Shown here in pieces: positions 1 to 12,412 of a stretch of 64,000 bases of DNA. Source of the DNA: Chromera velia (Eukaryota; Sar; Chromeraceae). The notes under the pieces are model-generated. The model was not told the origin of the DNA. It saw only the letters and a list, made by a program, of their open reading frames with translations, and made no database searches. The position numbers and the translations under genes were made by a program. The DNA lies in NCBI GenBank assembly GCA_018398765.1, contig JAHBMJ010001823.1, positions 8,429 through 72,428 of the forward strand. Direction: 5' to 3'. The stretch's first letter is position 1. Each line of letters starts with the position of its first letter.

Positions 1-602
1 GGGGAAGACTGGCAGGAAGGAAGTAAAAAAGCCGAACGAGCTCGCTCGAGGAAAAAAAAAACACGGTCTAATAAACATTAGGTGTCAAGTAATCACTGGA
101 ATGGAGGGATGCAAAAGTGGTGAAGAGGGAGGCAACGGAGACATAATGTGCGTCTCAAAGGAAGCATAAGATGCCCTGAATGCAATCACACTCAGACAGA
201 AACCGTCAAACTCACGAAAAATACCTTCAGCGTTACGAATGCACTGGAAAATCAATATTCAAGTGGACAAACAGATGAATGAAGATGAATGAATCAATGA
301 ATGAATGAATGAATGAATGAATGCATGTGTGCGTGGCTGGGCGGGTGGGCTTTTGGACGGTTCGCGGCAAGAAGGCTGACCGGCAGTCGCTCTTTCAAGG
401 GTCACGAGAAACTGCAAATGCACCAAAGCAAAAGCACACGCATGAATTTCTACAGACAGACAGAAACAACGACAAAAGCAGGCACAAAAAAGATGCGCAA
501 GGGAACCGAATGAGAAAAGGGGGGGGGGCTGCCAAAAGGCGCAGGACAGGAGCTCAGAACTGAATTTGTGCCTCGTATCGATTTGTTGATGGACGCAATC
601 AA
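1..602. other. Spacer, no gene recognised
   Basis: No open frame here looks like protein. An imperfect GAAT microsatellite lies at about 277-322. The stretch follows, on the minus strand, the end of the small candidate gene at 603-1100, so part of it may be that gene's 3' untranslated region. Confidence 0.5.
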
Positions 603-1100
603 TCAGCCCCCATGCATGTTCGCAGCTTTCTGAATCTTGAATTCCTTCTGCTCCACGTTGGCGTTCTTAGTTTCGTTCTGCACGGAGCTTCTTCTTCCCT
701 TCTTTCCTGTCTGCCTCTACTGTTTCAAATGGAACAAGGGGGCAAATCTTTATATTTTGGGATCAGAGGTTGCATTGGTCATCGAGTATCCTTCCTTTCT
801 TGGGACTAGCTCTCGTTGTTCCTCTTCTCTCTCCTTTTTTCTGCCTTGGTTCATCAAGACCGTTTCTCACTTCTTGACCTCTGTGAAGATCACACGGCTA
901 AAGTCCTACAGCATACTTTTCGCTCACTAGATTGCCATCTTTCCCCAAGCTTTCTCTTGCGCACACACCTGATATACATATGTATGAACAAGCGTTAAGA
1001 ATCTGCAGCAAAAAGGACTTAAGCGCGCTTCTCTCACCTCCTGATCGGCCTGGGCAACAAACAGCCCGGCGAAGAGAGCAGAGGCAACGAAGAGTCTCAT
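603..1100 (-). CDS. Possible small secreted peptide, two exons
   Basis: Exon 1 (1100 down to 1038) starts MRLFVASALFAGLFVAQA, a textbook signal peptide with a cleavage site after AQA, then DQE, and ends exactly at a donor reading GTGAGA. The best in-phase partner downstream is 677 down to 603, after an acceptor TCCGTGCAG. It begins NETKNANVEQ, is rich in Lys, Asn and Gln, and ends at TGA, giving about 45 residues. A slightly more upstream acceptor would add 11 basic residues in the same frame. The signal-peptide exon is the strong part. The second exon is inferred from phase only, and an exon could be missing between them. No family is recognised. A product this short behind a signal peptide would be secreted or vacuolar. 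Confidence 0.38.
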
Positions 1101-2119
1101 CCTTCTTTTCTGGGACTGTCTGAAAGTTTTGAGGAATGTGGCTCTTGGTTGTTCCTCTGCCGATAGGACGAACTGTAAGTTGAGCTGAAGAACTTAAATC
1201 AGACGGTCGTTCGAATTTTCTTGCCGCGGGTTTAATTCTGACGTCGGATGAAAGGGCGGTGCCTGCGAGCAAGGAGTTAAGCAGGACGAGCTGTGCAAGA
1301 CAAGGAAACATATACAGTCGTATATTCATTCACATACAGCTATAGCAGCTATGTACGCACATGCGTGTAGCGATATACACATATATATAAATTATTCAAC
1401 GCGTATATATATATAGGTGTTATTAATATTAGACTGTCATTTATTAATGGCTTGATGTATGTGTGAGTAAAATATGAGTAAAATAGATTGAAATAGACAT
1501 ATAAACAAGTTTGTTCGCGCGCATTCGCGCGCGAAGGCAAGTGCGAGAATTGAGTTTGTGCGTCGTCGGAGGGCAGCTCCGGTAAACCCAAGGTAACCCA
1601 AGCCTCCCAAGGCCCTGAGAAGTGATGATTGTATAGATGATTGACGATGCCGTGGCCCCCGGCCGACGGTATGTTAAAAGTGGTATAGTACCCCCCTAAG
1701 TTCAAGTACATGCCTAAAGTTTGCGAGGTTGCAATAGGCCATGCGTGGCCGCCAGCAGAACTAACTAACAGATGCCAACTATGCAGTCAGATACAGTCAG
1801 AATATAACTCAGATACCGTACCACCCAGGCCACTGGCGGAGCCGGCCAACAAAATTAAACTTTTAACAGTTGATGAACTTTTGCTCCCTGGGAGTATTTT
1901 AGTACAGCTATTTTGTCAGACATGTCGAATCTCCATTATATTGACGATAATTAAGGAGCAGGTCTAGCCTAGTTTATCAAAAAGTTTGCTTTTTCCTGTT
2001 ACTCTCAATTTTAGGAGCAAGCTTATTAATCATTTTTAATATGTTGTTTTAAACAGTGTGTTTTATTACTGATGGTTCCTCTATATATAAGTACCTGTGT
2101 GTTAGTCTCTAAAGGTACG
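1101..2119. other. AT-rich spacer
   Basis: From about 1330 the DNA turns AT-rich with short TATA-type runs (1376-1440). No open frame is convincing. The 85-codon plus-strand frame from 1710 has no recognisable motif. The change in composition and the transposon that follows suggest old mobile-element DNA, but I see no ends that define an element here. Confidence 0.4.
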
Positions 2120-2127
2120 CCGCTTAT

Positions 2128-2668
2128 TACACTGTGCTGTTAGGAGTAACCAACTTAGTTTGGTTACCCAGGTGGGCGTTAGGCTGCTTGGTAACCATTT
2201 TTATGGTTACGGTAATCATGTAGAGTCTCATTGATTACCGTTGTTTTAGTAACCAAAACAGTGGTAATCTTTTTTTAAGTTTGACAAACTAGTGGGTAAT
2301 AGTGGGTAAATCGAGTGCCAAAGATAATTTTTTTGTAAAGTTCTTTTGTATCCATCTAGATATCCACAAATATGTGTATGTTAAAGTTAAGTTTTTCATA
2401 TTGTAGAAACAACTTAGACAAGACAAGTTTAAAAATTATTTTTTTTTACATTCTATACAGTTTAATTTTTAAGATGTGTTTCTCCTATATTAGATCCTGA
2501 TTTTACTTGATTCAACATTTGTGGCCAGATACGGCCAGATTACCACGGTAGCGGTAGTCTCTCCAGACCCCCCCAGTTACCAAATTTCGGTTATCAATTT
2601 GATGGCAACCAAAAGCTTTCTGAGAAGGGCCGGTAGTTACTGACTGTTACTCCTAACAGCACAGTGTA
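2128..2668. mobile_element. hAT-like non-autonomous DNA transposon (MITE), 541 bp
   Basis: The two ends are perfect 23-bp terminal inverted repeats (2128-2150 and 2646-2668) whose outer part reads TACACTGTGCTGTTAGGAGT. The element is flanked by identical 8-bp direct repeats CCGCTTAT (2120-2127 and 2669-2676), a target-site duplication. Eight-bp duplications are typical of the hAT superfamily, although the outermost bases do not match the commonest hAT start. The inside is AT-rich, carries several GGTAAC/GATTACC-type motifs near the ends, and has no transposase frame, so it would need a transposase supplied in trans. Perfect ends and an intact duplication suggest a fairly young insertion. Confidence 0.85.
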
Positions 2669-2676
2669 CCGCTTAT

Positions 2677-3881
2677 AGGTTGGAGTAATAGGTACGTCCA
2701 AGACTTAATTATTTAAAGAATATTTCAGAAAGGACTTCAAAGACTCATGCAAAGATGAGGAGGCAGTCTCAGGCAGAGTAGGGCAGAGCAAGAGAGGACC
2801 TAGATGAACGGAGAGATCGCACGGTTTCAATGGAACGAGGTCCCGGCAAGGGCAGCCAGAGAAACAGATAATTTGAAGCCACTGTGGAGCAGAAAGATCT
2901 AGGAGCACGTGGTGCTCTTCTTGCTGCCGCAGTTTCGGAACTTTCGGTGAGGCCCATAAAATGAGACGGACATGCAGCAAGACATTCACACAGAAGGAGA
3001 GAGAAAGACAGGCGAACAGAAGGACGCTTGGGGTAGGGGGATGGTTGGGGGGGTGGGGGAAGGAATGCGGGGGGGGAAAGGGGGGTGAGGTCAGGGAGGG
3101 GCATGTATTGGTCACTGAAAGTGCGGTCACGTTGGTACCCATGCAACGGTGAATCAATTTTCACTCAATCACAAAAGAGTCTGTAAGTGAAAGAAAAATG
3201 AGATGCATTTTGCGTAGTTCTTCTCCTGACGTTCAATTGTACATAGAGGTCTCTGTTTTCAAAAACGAAAAATCAAAAGCTACGCTACTATTAGAAACTC
3301 TCTCTACTCAACCAATTCATCCCCTCTGGCCGGCCTCTCTTTCTGCCTTTCTCTCTGCCTCTCTGAGTACCCGGAATCAAACCACTTTTCACCTTGCTCG
3401 ACCTGAGCAAGTACAGTACCCCAAGTTTGCCAACGAGATAGATACCTGCCTGCCTGCCTGCCTGCCTGCCTGACTGGATGGACAGCTTTGAGTCCTTCCA
3501 CGAATTCAAATCTTGCCCTCTCTACTCATACAAAGCACAGAAGAATACGCACAAGCTTGGCGAAAAATCAATGGAATCAAAAAGGCAACAAAAAGTCTCC
3601 ACAACACGAGACGAGACCTGACGCACGCAGCTCCGCCTCTAAAAAAGTGGCGGAACGGCACACGGCTGTACACCCCTCGCCCCACGCGTGCAGCACCGCT
3701 TTTTCTTTCTTCTGTGTGACTCCGCCCACTCACTACCTTGGTCGGGGGGAAGAAAGAGCAGCCACACACTGCCACGTCCTCCTCCCTTCCCCCCTGCCCT
3801 TCTCTCTTTGCCCCTCTTCGCTTTCTGTCCATCCCCACACCCCTCTTTCCTTCTCTCCGTCTCCCTGTGAGCTTTGTCCGT
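2677..3881. other. Spacer downstream of the light-harvesting gene
   Basis: No gene is recognised. There is a G-rich run at about 3037-3090, a CCTG microsatellite at 3447-3471 and a C/T-rich stretch at 3690-3870 just after the stop codon of the light-harvesting gene, probably its 3' untranslated region. Long minus-strand frames at about 2705-3164 are Pro/Leu/Ser-rich reading of low-complexity DNA and are not called. Confidence 0.45.
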
Positions 3882-4532
3882 TTACTTGCTGAGGTAGGGG
3901 AATGCTGTAGCACCCCCGAGGAGGTACTGCCCGAGCATGGCGGCGGCCCCGATCATGGCCAGGCGGCCATTGTTGAGTTCCTTGTTGCGGAGGTCCTTGT
4001 ACTGGGCGGGGTCCTCAGGCATGGGGTAGGTGATTCCGGAAGCGCACTCATCAGGGTCGGTCTGGTAGAAGTAGAATCTGTCCATCAGCGTCACGAAGAA
4101 GGCAACCTGATACCATCCGGGGGCCGAGAGGGCAGAGAAGAGGTCAAAACCACCGGGGAGATCGGAAAAGGCAGGGCCATCCAACTGGGAGGGCATCTCA
4201 AAGGAGGCTCCGAGGTGGCCGGGAAGACGGAGACCGAAATATTCGGTGGTTACCAAGCCGAGGAGGCCGAGCATGGCAAGCCTGCCGTTCTTAAGCTCGG
4301 ACAGTCTCCATTTCTTGAACTGAGGGTCCTCAGGAGAAAGGTCTTTGTGAAACTTGTTCAACGTGGGAAAGCCGGGCAGGCCGAATTTGCCCGCACCAGC
4401 GGCATCATCCATAGAGGACATCCTCATCTCTGACCGGGCAGATCGGGCTGCGGGTTGGACGCCCCCGAGAGAGAAGGCGTCCACGGAGGAGACAGCTGCG
4501 AAAGCGCAGACGGTGGCGGCGATGCACTTCAT
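3882..4532 (-). CDS. Light-harvesting chlorophyll-binding protein (red-lineage LHC)
   Basis: An uninterrupted 216-residue frame, normal length for red-lineage LHC/FCP antenna proteins that pass light energy to the photosystems in the thylakoid membrane. Residues 1-19 are a signal peptide ([19 protein letters not shown]). Phe20 and the Arg/Ser-rich stretch to about 40 form the plastid transit part, as expected for a complex plastid with outer ER-derived membranes. Helix A carries [12 protein letters not shown] (about 78-89) and helix C carries [12 protein letters not shown] (about 184-195); the Glu and Arg in each are the conserved chlorophyll and helix-pairing residues. Helix B is about 139-158. 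There is no intron, unlike every other well-supported gene here. The start is fixed by the signal peptide. It is divergently placed from the WD40 gene at 5153, with 620 bp between start codons. Which LHC subfamily it belongs to cannot be decided by eye. Confidence 0.96.
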   Translation of the reverse strand: MKCIAATVCAFAAVSSVDAFSLGGVQPAARSARSEMRMSSMDDAAGAGKFGLPGFPTLNKFHKDLSPEDPQFKKWRLSELKNGRLAMLGLLGLVTTEYFGLRLPGHLGASFEMPSQLDGPAFSDLPGGFDLFSALSAPGWYQVAFFVTLMDRFYFYQTDPDECASGITYPMPEDPAQYKDLRNKELNNGRLAMIGAAAMLGQYLLGGATAFPYLSK

Positions 4533-5152
4533 TGAGTTACTTCCAGAGAGGAGAGAAGAGGAGGGAGATCGAAAAACGGCCCAACCGAGACTTCAAAACT
4601 GTGAGGGGTAGGGTGAGAATGATGGAGCAGAGAGAACCTCGAGACCTGTTCCCCGCAATCGGACTCCTACGCATGGACGCGGTATACAAGCGATATGGAG
4701 ACGGCATGGAGACGGCCCCGCGAGCTTCCCGCGTCCCCGAAAAGCAGGCCTCCGTGCAGATCATAGGGCCCCGGCATCCTGCGAATGAGTCTGACGCAGA
4801 GGGCCCTGGCAGCCGATGGCGGCCTGCTTCGCAGACCTCAATTTCCTATGATTCTTGTATGTGGCCTTTTTTCGATATCGACATATACATCGACGGTCTC
4901 GGAGTGTCAGCAGCATTGTCCAATGGCGAATCAATAACGATTGATGCAAACTCCCAAGCAGAGTGACTTCTCTACTTTCCGCGCGTGCGCACGAAACCTC
5001 CGGCGTTGGCAGCTTTTTCAACTGCCGTCTCCGACGCCTTCTCTCTTGAATCCTGCCGCCTGGCGGTTGCAACGAGCAGCACGAAGTGCGTTCTGCTGTG
5101 GGCACCCTTGACAGTTTGAATACTCCTACGGTAACGGGACTTCGTCGGAACA
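4533..5152. promoter_or_regulatory. Divergent intergenic region, probable shared promoter
   Basis: The 620 bp separate the start of the light-harvesting gene (minus) from the modelled start of the WD40 gene (plus), so both promoters must lie here. A purine-rich leader (about 4540-4600) precedes the antenna start codon. I see no clear TATA box and name no specific site. Confidence 0.4.
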
Positions 5153-8100
5153 ATGGACGCCGCTGAAGAAGGTAGTCATCTCTTGTCTGCCTGCTCTGTC
5201 TGGTTCCTTCTGTCTCCAGATGGATAGTAGAGAAGGACGGTAGACACCCGCTGGGTCTCTGCACCGACCCTTGTCCCTGCTCCTGCGATGTGATCCGAAG
5301 GATTGTGTGTAAAGAGAAATGCCACCCACTGGCCAAACTCTGTCTAGCTCTTGCTCTCAGTCTGGTACGCATTCCTCTGGCATGTTTGGTCCGATATCAC
5401 GGTGCCTGTCTCTCTCTCGTTGTCATATCGATGAATCGATCAGGGCTTTGCCGTCTCCGTCTCTCTGCCCGTCTCTTCCCTCGGTCCTTGTAGCGCGCAC
5501 TCCTTCCAGACTGTGATACTTCTCACGCGCCCTCTCTTTCTCTCAGGCCGTGTATCTTGCCCGTGCATGGGTCGCCTTGCTTGTCTCTCGTTCGATCGAA
5601 CAGAGGAGCTGCTTGCTTCTCTTGGGCGGGAGGCGTCCTCCGCATGCTGTGTCTGGTCGAAACGAGTGGACACGTGATTGACCACCCACTTGCCTGTCTG
5701 CCCTCTAGGCTTTAGTTTTTATTGGGACTTAGGAGGAGACAATCAATTCGTTGAAATATTTTGCTCACTGTGCAGGGAGGTCCCTTTCTCAGACTGCACC
5801 CCTGTATACCGACACTCCCCTCTCTCTGAACACCGAAAGGACCAAGGAGGAATTACTGGACCGCTTTGCTGGGGACTCGAATCTTCCTTCGAAGCCCTCC
5901 TCGTCTCTGGACTTTCTCTTCAAACGAAGAATGGTCGGTTGATTGGGGCCTTTTTCTTTTTCTGCCTTCCCTTGGTGCACGTTTGAGTATGCAGTTGTTG
6001 GTTCGACTGGGTTTGCAGAGCTAGTGCGTCTCCTTGCCTCTCAGGTTTTCCCTTCTCTTCTCTCTCTGCTGGAGGGTTCATGAAGAGATTCCCTGCTGTG
6101 TGCAGAAGCAGGCAGAGACAAGAAAGGAAAGATCGTCTGTACGGGAACCGTCGCAGGAGAGGAGCGCTCCTCCAGATTCTATCTATCTGTGCTGAACGTT
6201 GAGCCTTGTGTGAGAACAGAAAGTGAAAGGGTGACAGCGGAATTCTTTTTTTTTCTCTGTCGTTCTTGGCAGAGGCTTTGAGTTTGCCTCTTTGCAGGGG
6301 GGGATGGGGGAGTAGTTGAATGTGCGTTTGATTCGATTCCATCCGTGCACCTTGAGTTGTTTGCATCCGCATGTTCGTCCTCGTGTTGTGTTGTTCCTGA
6401 TTCTTGTGACGGCACGCGCCGATGCATGCATGCAGATGGGCATCAGGGGGGAGACTCATGAAGCAACGAAGAGGCGACGGAGGGAATACGCACAGCTGGA
6501 GGTCCCTAACAGCAGAATTGCGCACCCTGCCATCAGACTCTCCCACCGCATCTACGGGGGGCAGTTCTCGTCTGACGGCAACCTGTACTGCTGCTATTGC
6601 CAGGTCTGCCTGTGATTCTGTCTCTTTTTCAGTGTCTTTCTGTCTCTCTTTTTCTTTCTCTCGCATCGACGCCCTCCCTTCTTCTCTCCCTCCGCGCACA
6701 CGCACCCCCCTTCCCGCCCTTCAGGACGGGAGTGTGAGGTTGTTTGACACTTCGGACATCTGCGAGTGGAAGTTCGTGAGGACGGAGAGGGCACAGCAAC
6801 TCCACTGGACGATCACGGACTGCTCCCTGTCCCCAGACGGGCAGAGCGTGGCGTACACATCCATCGGACCGTATGTGTGGCTGCACCCGACGAGGGCAGA
6901 CGACCATCGGTTAGTCACTTAACTCAGTTCCTCCGGCAGATGGGAGGTGAGGGAGGGGGATCCTTTGGTTTGCTTTTCGTTGCACCTCAGGAAGCTTTGA
7001 AAGAACAGAGAATTGGAAAAGGCTGCCGATGGATGAGACTTCGATGGTATTCTTGTGTGAGCGAGAAGGAAAACATGCGGTGGAATCACTTCGAATGCTT
7101 TTTTGATTTGTGCAGACCACCTCTTTCTGTCATTGACTTTGTTGTTTTCAAGCGCGGCTGGAGCATTGAAAGAAAGCGCATTCATGCATTCACATGTACC
7201 TTCGCTTGGCCCTCCGTACCTCTGTCTGTCTGGAGTCTGCTTTTGCGGAAGCACCTTTGAGGATGCCCAGACTGACAAGGAATGCTGAGACGACATGCAT
7301 GCCCCCACATGTCAAAATATTGGACATGGAGGCACCATTGATTCTTTCCCTTTTTTTCATTTTCCTGTACAGACCCCAGAGGACGTTCTTCATCTCCGAG
7401 AGCATCCACCCGGCTCTCTGGTCTGTCCGTTTCTCTGCCGACGGAACGAAGTTCGTCCTGGGGGCCTCTGACGGGTACTGCTTCGTGCACGACATCGAGA
7501 CCGACAAGACGCTTTACGCTTTCCGGGGCCACATGCGGGACGTGAACTCTGTGGAGCTCCTCACGGGGTCACAGGGGCAGTACGACCAGAACGTTTTCCT
7601 CACAGGTCGGTCGATCAATCAGTCAGTCAGCACACTGGTGGGTGTCCAGTTTTGGGGGACTCCTCTACGACGATTACGCGCTCCTCACGAACTGAATTGT
7701 CAAGGTCGTCAAGATTCTGTTGCCCCTCTCAGTCTGCCTCGCTCAGTTGGTGCATGGGCCGAATGGATCGGAAGAAGGGACTGACTCTCTCTGCTCGCAC
7801 AATTAAGTCTCCGACAAAGTCTCCGGCGATTGATTGATTGATTGATTGCGTGTGTGCTCTCAACGTGGTTGACGTCCATTTTTAAGTATGGAATTGTGGA
7901 ACACGGTTTTTGGCAGGCGAAGACATATCATGTGCAAGCGAAACGAAGAGTGCCTTGAGCACTCTCTCACTCGTGATAGTTTTTTCAGAGACCTTCTTTT
8001 CATTGGATTCAGACACCCCAAACTCTGCCTGTGTGTATGTATGGCTGCCGAAAAAAAAACATTTTTTTCTGTCCTACTGCTTCTGTTTCGTCGCGCTCTC

Positions 8101-8318
8101 TCTCTTTCTTTTTCTCCAGGCGCCGACGACTGCACGATCTGCGTGTGGGACATGAGGACAATCTCCGCAACTCAACGGGTGCGGTCGAATGCCGCAGAGA
8201 AACCTTCGGGTCTGTCCCGCTCTTACTTCTCTGTTTCTCTCTCTCTTACTTCTCTGTTTCTCTCTCTCTCTCCCTCTTTCTCTCTCTCTGTCTCTTGCTC
8301 TCTCTTTCTTTCTTTCTT

Positions 8319-8385
<67 letters not shown>

Positions 8386-8482
8386 CTCCCTCCCTCCCTC
8401 TTTCTCTCTCTCTGTCTCTTTCTCTCTCTTTCTCTCTCTCTTTCTCTCTTTCTCTCTCTCTCTCTCTTTCTCTTTCTCTTTC

Positions 8483-8545
<63 letters not shown>

Positions 8546-11500
8546 CTCTCTCTCTCTCTCTCTCTGTGTGTATGTGCATGCACTTGTTTGTTTCCGTTCG
8601 TCTGTTGCAGGCGCTCTGTTGGGTCACTCGGACGGTGTGACGTGTGTGCGAGCAAAGGGAGACGATGGGCGGTTCGTGTGCAGCAACGGGAAGGACCAGA
8701 CTTTGAGGCTGTGGGACGTCCGGGCAATGTGGGCGGCGGGACACGTACCTGCGAGGGCCCGACAGCCCCGCCACCATTCTTTCGACTACAGATGGGAGAC
8801 GTCAGTGGATTGATTGGTCGAGTGATTCGTGCATGGGGATTGTGTGCGTCAATCTATTTCGATACTGAGTGTGTGAACAAGGTACATGAGAGTGTCGGTG
8901 CCTGAATCTGCACAAGCGATCTCACACGGAGTGACAAGCAACGTCTCAGGCGTTCCCTCCTCTGTCTCCCTTTATCTCCGGATGGATTCATATGCACGGC
9001 CGTGGATGCACATCTGCAAACCGCCTCTTTATACGTCCAGTCACATGTCTGATGCCTGTATCTTCGACCTATCCCGCACCTATGGGGGAATAGGCAGTGC
9101 GTGCATGTCTCGATATTTATTTGTGTGTGCGCAAGGTCTTCCCACCAATCTGATGGCAGATTTTGTTGACGTTTCCCTGTCTTGTCACCTTCCCGTTCAC
9201 TCCCTGCCCGCCTGCCTGCCTGATTAAAAGGAAGGGAGTCAATCAAGAGTCATGTCAAAAACACACGAGCCGACCGAGACGTTCTCTCTCTGCTGATCGA
9301 TGAATTTTCTCCTCTTGTCTTTTCTCCTCTTCTCTTCTCTTTTGCAGCTACCCCGGAGACCCGGTGCAAGAGGCCAGAGAGGGCAAATCGAAATTCGCCC
9401 ATGGAGGCCGGATCGACTGCTCCCTCAGAACATTCACAGGTCAGGCAGGCAGGCACTCAGGCAGTCAGTGAGAGTCATTGCAGGCAGTCAGGAAAATTCC
9501 ATGCATTCAGGCAAGTTGACTCTTTGCACTGCTCGTTTCGACAGACAGCTTGAGCGACAGGTCAGAGCAGACTCCCAAAGTGTCGGGATCACCGCATCCT
9601 GAGGATGAGTGAGGTTGAGAGTTTCTTGAATCGTTGACTGACTGACGATAAAAATAGTGAATTACTGTGAGAAAACATCTTCTCATGCAGGTCACCACGT
9701 GTTGAAGACCCTGATCCGGTGCAACTTCTCTCCTGCCGAGTCGACTGGCGGCCGTTTTCTGTACACGGGGAGCGCTGACGGTGCGGTGTGGGTGTGGGAC
9801 TCTCTGAGTGGTGAGGTCGTGTCCCGGTCCTTCCACGGGAACCCCACGAGGAGCAGCCACTCGGCTAGGGGGAGGGCGATGGTGGGCAGGGGGGGGGGGC
9901 AGTGCCCTGTGAGGGACGTGGCCTGGCACCCTCAGCTGCCTGTGCTTGCGTCGACTGGGTGGGACAGCAAGGTGGGTCGCGTCGGTGACTTCTGAGTGAT
10001 GGATTTAGAGAATGAACGGATGAATGGAATAACTGATGTGAAAGTGGCTGGCAGGGTGGGTGGAGTGGGGGACGGTTGGGGGAGAGATTGATTGGGTGGG
10101 CAGTGGTGATTGTTTTTTTCCCCTCCTGGTGACCTCCTCTGATGTGTTTTCTGAGGCCTGTGTTTCAGTCAGTGAATGGCATTGGTGTTTCGACTGTGAA
10201 CGCTTTGAGAAGTAAAAACTCCACTGTTCTTTTTGTCAGCCGTAGATTGTTTGTGGAAACTTCGATTGATTCAATGCAGACATCTGTTTGCTTCTTTTTA
10301 GACATTCGTGGACTCAAATATGAGTGTTTCCTTACTCACAAACGGATTGTTTTTTCGTTGATTCTTTTCTTGTCCCCCTGCATGAGTCTGGTTGAGGGAG
10401 GGCTCCTTGTACAGTTGAGAGAGAAAGCTTGCACACAAGTGCTCTAGTGGTTGCGTCAGAAGGAGACAGTGATGACGCCAGCTTCTTTAGGATGAATCCC
10501 TTTATGAACGCCCACCGTCCCCCCTCCCTTCCTCCCTCTCTTTACACCATTATGCGAGCAGGTCCTTCTGTGGTCGTGCGAGAGGAAATTAGGTCTTTCA
10601 CTCAATGGAGAAGGTCAGGGGATCTCCAAGAGGAAGAATAAGGAAGAAGAGAAGGACGAGATAGAGGGGCCACGTGGCAGAGAAGAGACTTCTTCTTCCT
10701 CTTCGTCCCTCCACCACAGCAGCACCACAGTGACGACCCAGTCCTCTGCTGAGCTCTCTTCGGAGGACACGGAGGGACTCCCGCGGCTGCTCCCTGGGGG
10801 CATCACCGGCATTCTCCGAAGATCAGCAAGGATCTCGGGGAGCAACTTTCTTTTGAGAACGCTGGGAGAAGAGGGCGATGGAAAGGTCACGGAGAAGAAG
10901 ACAAGAAAGAAGGAACAGGAAAAAGCGCCAGAGGACCAGCGGCCGTTGGAGAATTCCATCACGATGCAGGTCGTGCAGAGGAAGAGGGCGAGTGGCATTA
11001 TGTTAAACAGAGAGCCTGCAGGTCCGTTTGTTTAGGCTTTTTCGTTTCTCCTGTTTCTCTTTGACCTTGGCGGACTCTTCGGGGCGGAACAGGAAGTCTT
11101 CAGCAATGCAGCTTTCTCTTTGCCTGTCTGTCTGCCTGTCTGTGTGCCCTTCGGTGTGAAGCTTTTCTTTTTTCTGAGAGGCGAAATTCATGACTTTTCG
11201 CAATTTGCGCGATGTGTCCATTTTTTTCGGGTATTGTTGCTTTCTTTGCGCACAATGGTCTGGTGACATGACGTGCCTCTTTTTTTTTCTACTTTTTTTT
11301 TCCTGCTGCTCTGTCTCCCTTTTTCCCACTCCAATTTGGCCGAATTTTTGCATGAACATACCCAAAAGGAGGTCTTCTTCCAGTGTGTGCTAGTCGACTG
11401 GTCACGCCTCTCTGTTTTCATGGTCCTCGTGGCTGTCGAGGGCGCGTGTGCATCTGCAGAAGAGGACCTGTACTTCTACGACAGCCAGGGCCGAGAGAAT

Positions 11501-12412
11501 GGTTGGTCAGTTTCCGAGGTAGACTCTTTTTTGTGTCTTGTCCTGTCATTCAAGTTGAGGGAAATCAGAGAGTCAAGAAAGACGCGAAAAGTCTGCCGCT
11601 CTGTTTGAACAGCTGTACGTCTCCACTGGATGGACCTCTCCTTCTTTTCTCTCGTTTCCTCCTTCTCATTCTTTGTGCTTCTGGCTCTCGTCCCCCTGGC
11701 ATGCACATGAATTATTTCTCCGTTGCACTAGTCACCCAACCTCGTGCCTCAACAGAACATATCTTGTTCCAGTCTTTCATAAAGATGCAGGGAACGAAGG
11801 AGGGGACGGGGGGAGAGTGTCAAAAAAAAAGAAAGGGGCGAAGAAATGAATAAGGAAGGAGGGAGGGAAGCTGAATGAATGAATGAATGAATGAATGGAG
11901 GAAGAAAGGAAGCAATGAAGGAAGGAAGGAAGGAACGAAAGAAAGAAAGAAAGAAAGAATGAAGAAAGCAATGAAGCAAGGAAGGAAGGGAAGAAGGAAA
12001 GACGAACATTCCCTTCGCGATTCCGCGAAAGAAGACTTGTGTCTGCTGAGAAAACTAACGAACTGCATGTGCCTCTGCGAATCAATTGAAGGAAAGGGAA
12101 CGGATTGAAGCGACTTTCCCTCTTCTTCTCTTGTGGTCTCTTTGGTGCACTTCTTGCCTTTTCTTCCCTCCATTCTTCTGTTGTCGTCTCTTTGGTGCAC
12201 TTCTTGCCTTTTCTTCCCTCCAGTTCATTCAATTCTCCGTTGGTCTTTTGATGCATTGAAGCAGATGAAAATGCATCTGTCTGTTTGCCTGCCTTCCCGC
12301 TTCCATTCTTGCTTTTCGGACAGGCCGCCAAGGACCTTTTCGCTTGCACGGGCCTCCCCTGAGTTCCTCTGAAGAGGAGTGGGAAGAGGAGGAAGAAGAA
12401 GACTCGGATTGA
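5153..12412 (+). CDS. DCAF11: DCAF11/LEC14B-type WD40 protein, 12 exons
   Basis: Exons: 5153-5171, 5776-5933, 6436-6603, 6725-6909, 7373-7605, 8120-8209, 8611-8800, 9348-9439, 9691-9971, 10562-11021, 11460-11501, 12324-12412. All joins keep phase and the product is 668 residues. The core matches DCAF11 (WDR23) of animals and LEC14B of plants in order: RIYGGQFSSDGNLY (about 100-113), WTITDCSLSPDG, GADDCTICVWDMR (255-267), LLGHSDGVTC, SNGKDQTLRLWDVR (309-322), FDYRWETYPGDP, HVLKTLIRCNFSP, CPVRDVAWHP and WDSKVLLW. These proteins are substrate receptors of CUL4-DDB1 ubiquitin ligases. Two WDxR (DWD) boxes, WDMR 264-267 and WDVR 319-322, are the DDB1-docking motif. The tail (about 480-668) is charged and ends in an acidic run. 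The core is firm; exons 1-2 and 11-12 rest on splice phase. Seven of eleven introns start GTC. Confidence 0.93.
8225..8566 (+). repeat. Long CT/TTTC polypyrimidine tract in intron 6 of the WD40 gene
   Basis: About 340 bp of nearly pure pyrimidine on the sense strand, mixing CT and TTTC units with short CCCT interruptions. It turns into a GTGTGTATG run and ends close to the acceptor at 8610. It creates long Ser/Leu/Phe open frames on the plus strand and Arg/Glu/Lys frames on the minus strand that are not genes. Confidence 0.95.
12131..12222 (+). repeat. 50-bp-period tandem duplication in the last WD40 intron
   Basis: The 42 bases at 12131-12172 recur at 12181-12222 with one difference. The unit is pyrimidine-rich and contains TTTGGTGCACTTCTTGCC. 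It lies upstream of the last acceptor (12323) and looks like a recent local duplication. Confidence 0.85.

Noticed and set aside
2705-3164. Minus-strand Pro-rich frames of 130-150 codons
   Set aside because: They overlap each other in different frames, read through G- and C-runs, and contain no recognisable motif or supported splice sites.
8225-8905. Long Ser/Leu/Phe-rich plus-strand frames and Arg/Glu/Lys minus-strand frames
   Set aside because: They are translations of a CT/TTTC microsatellite inside intron 6 of the WD40 gene.
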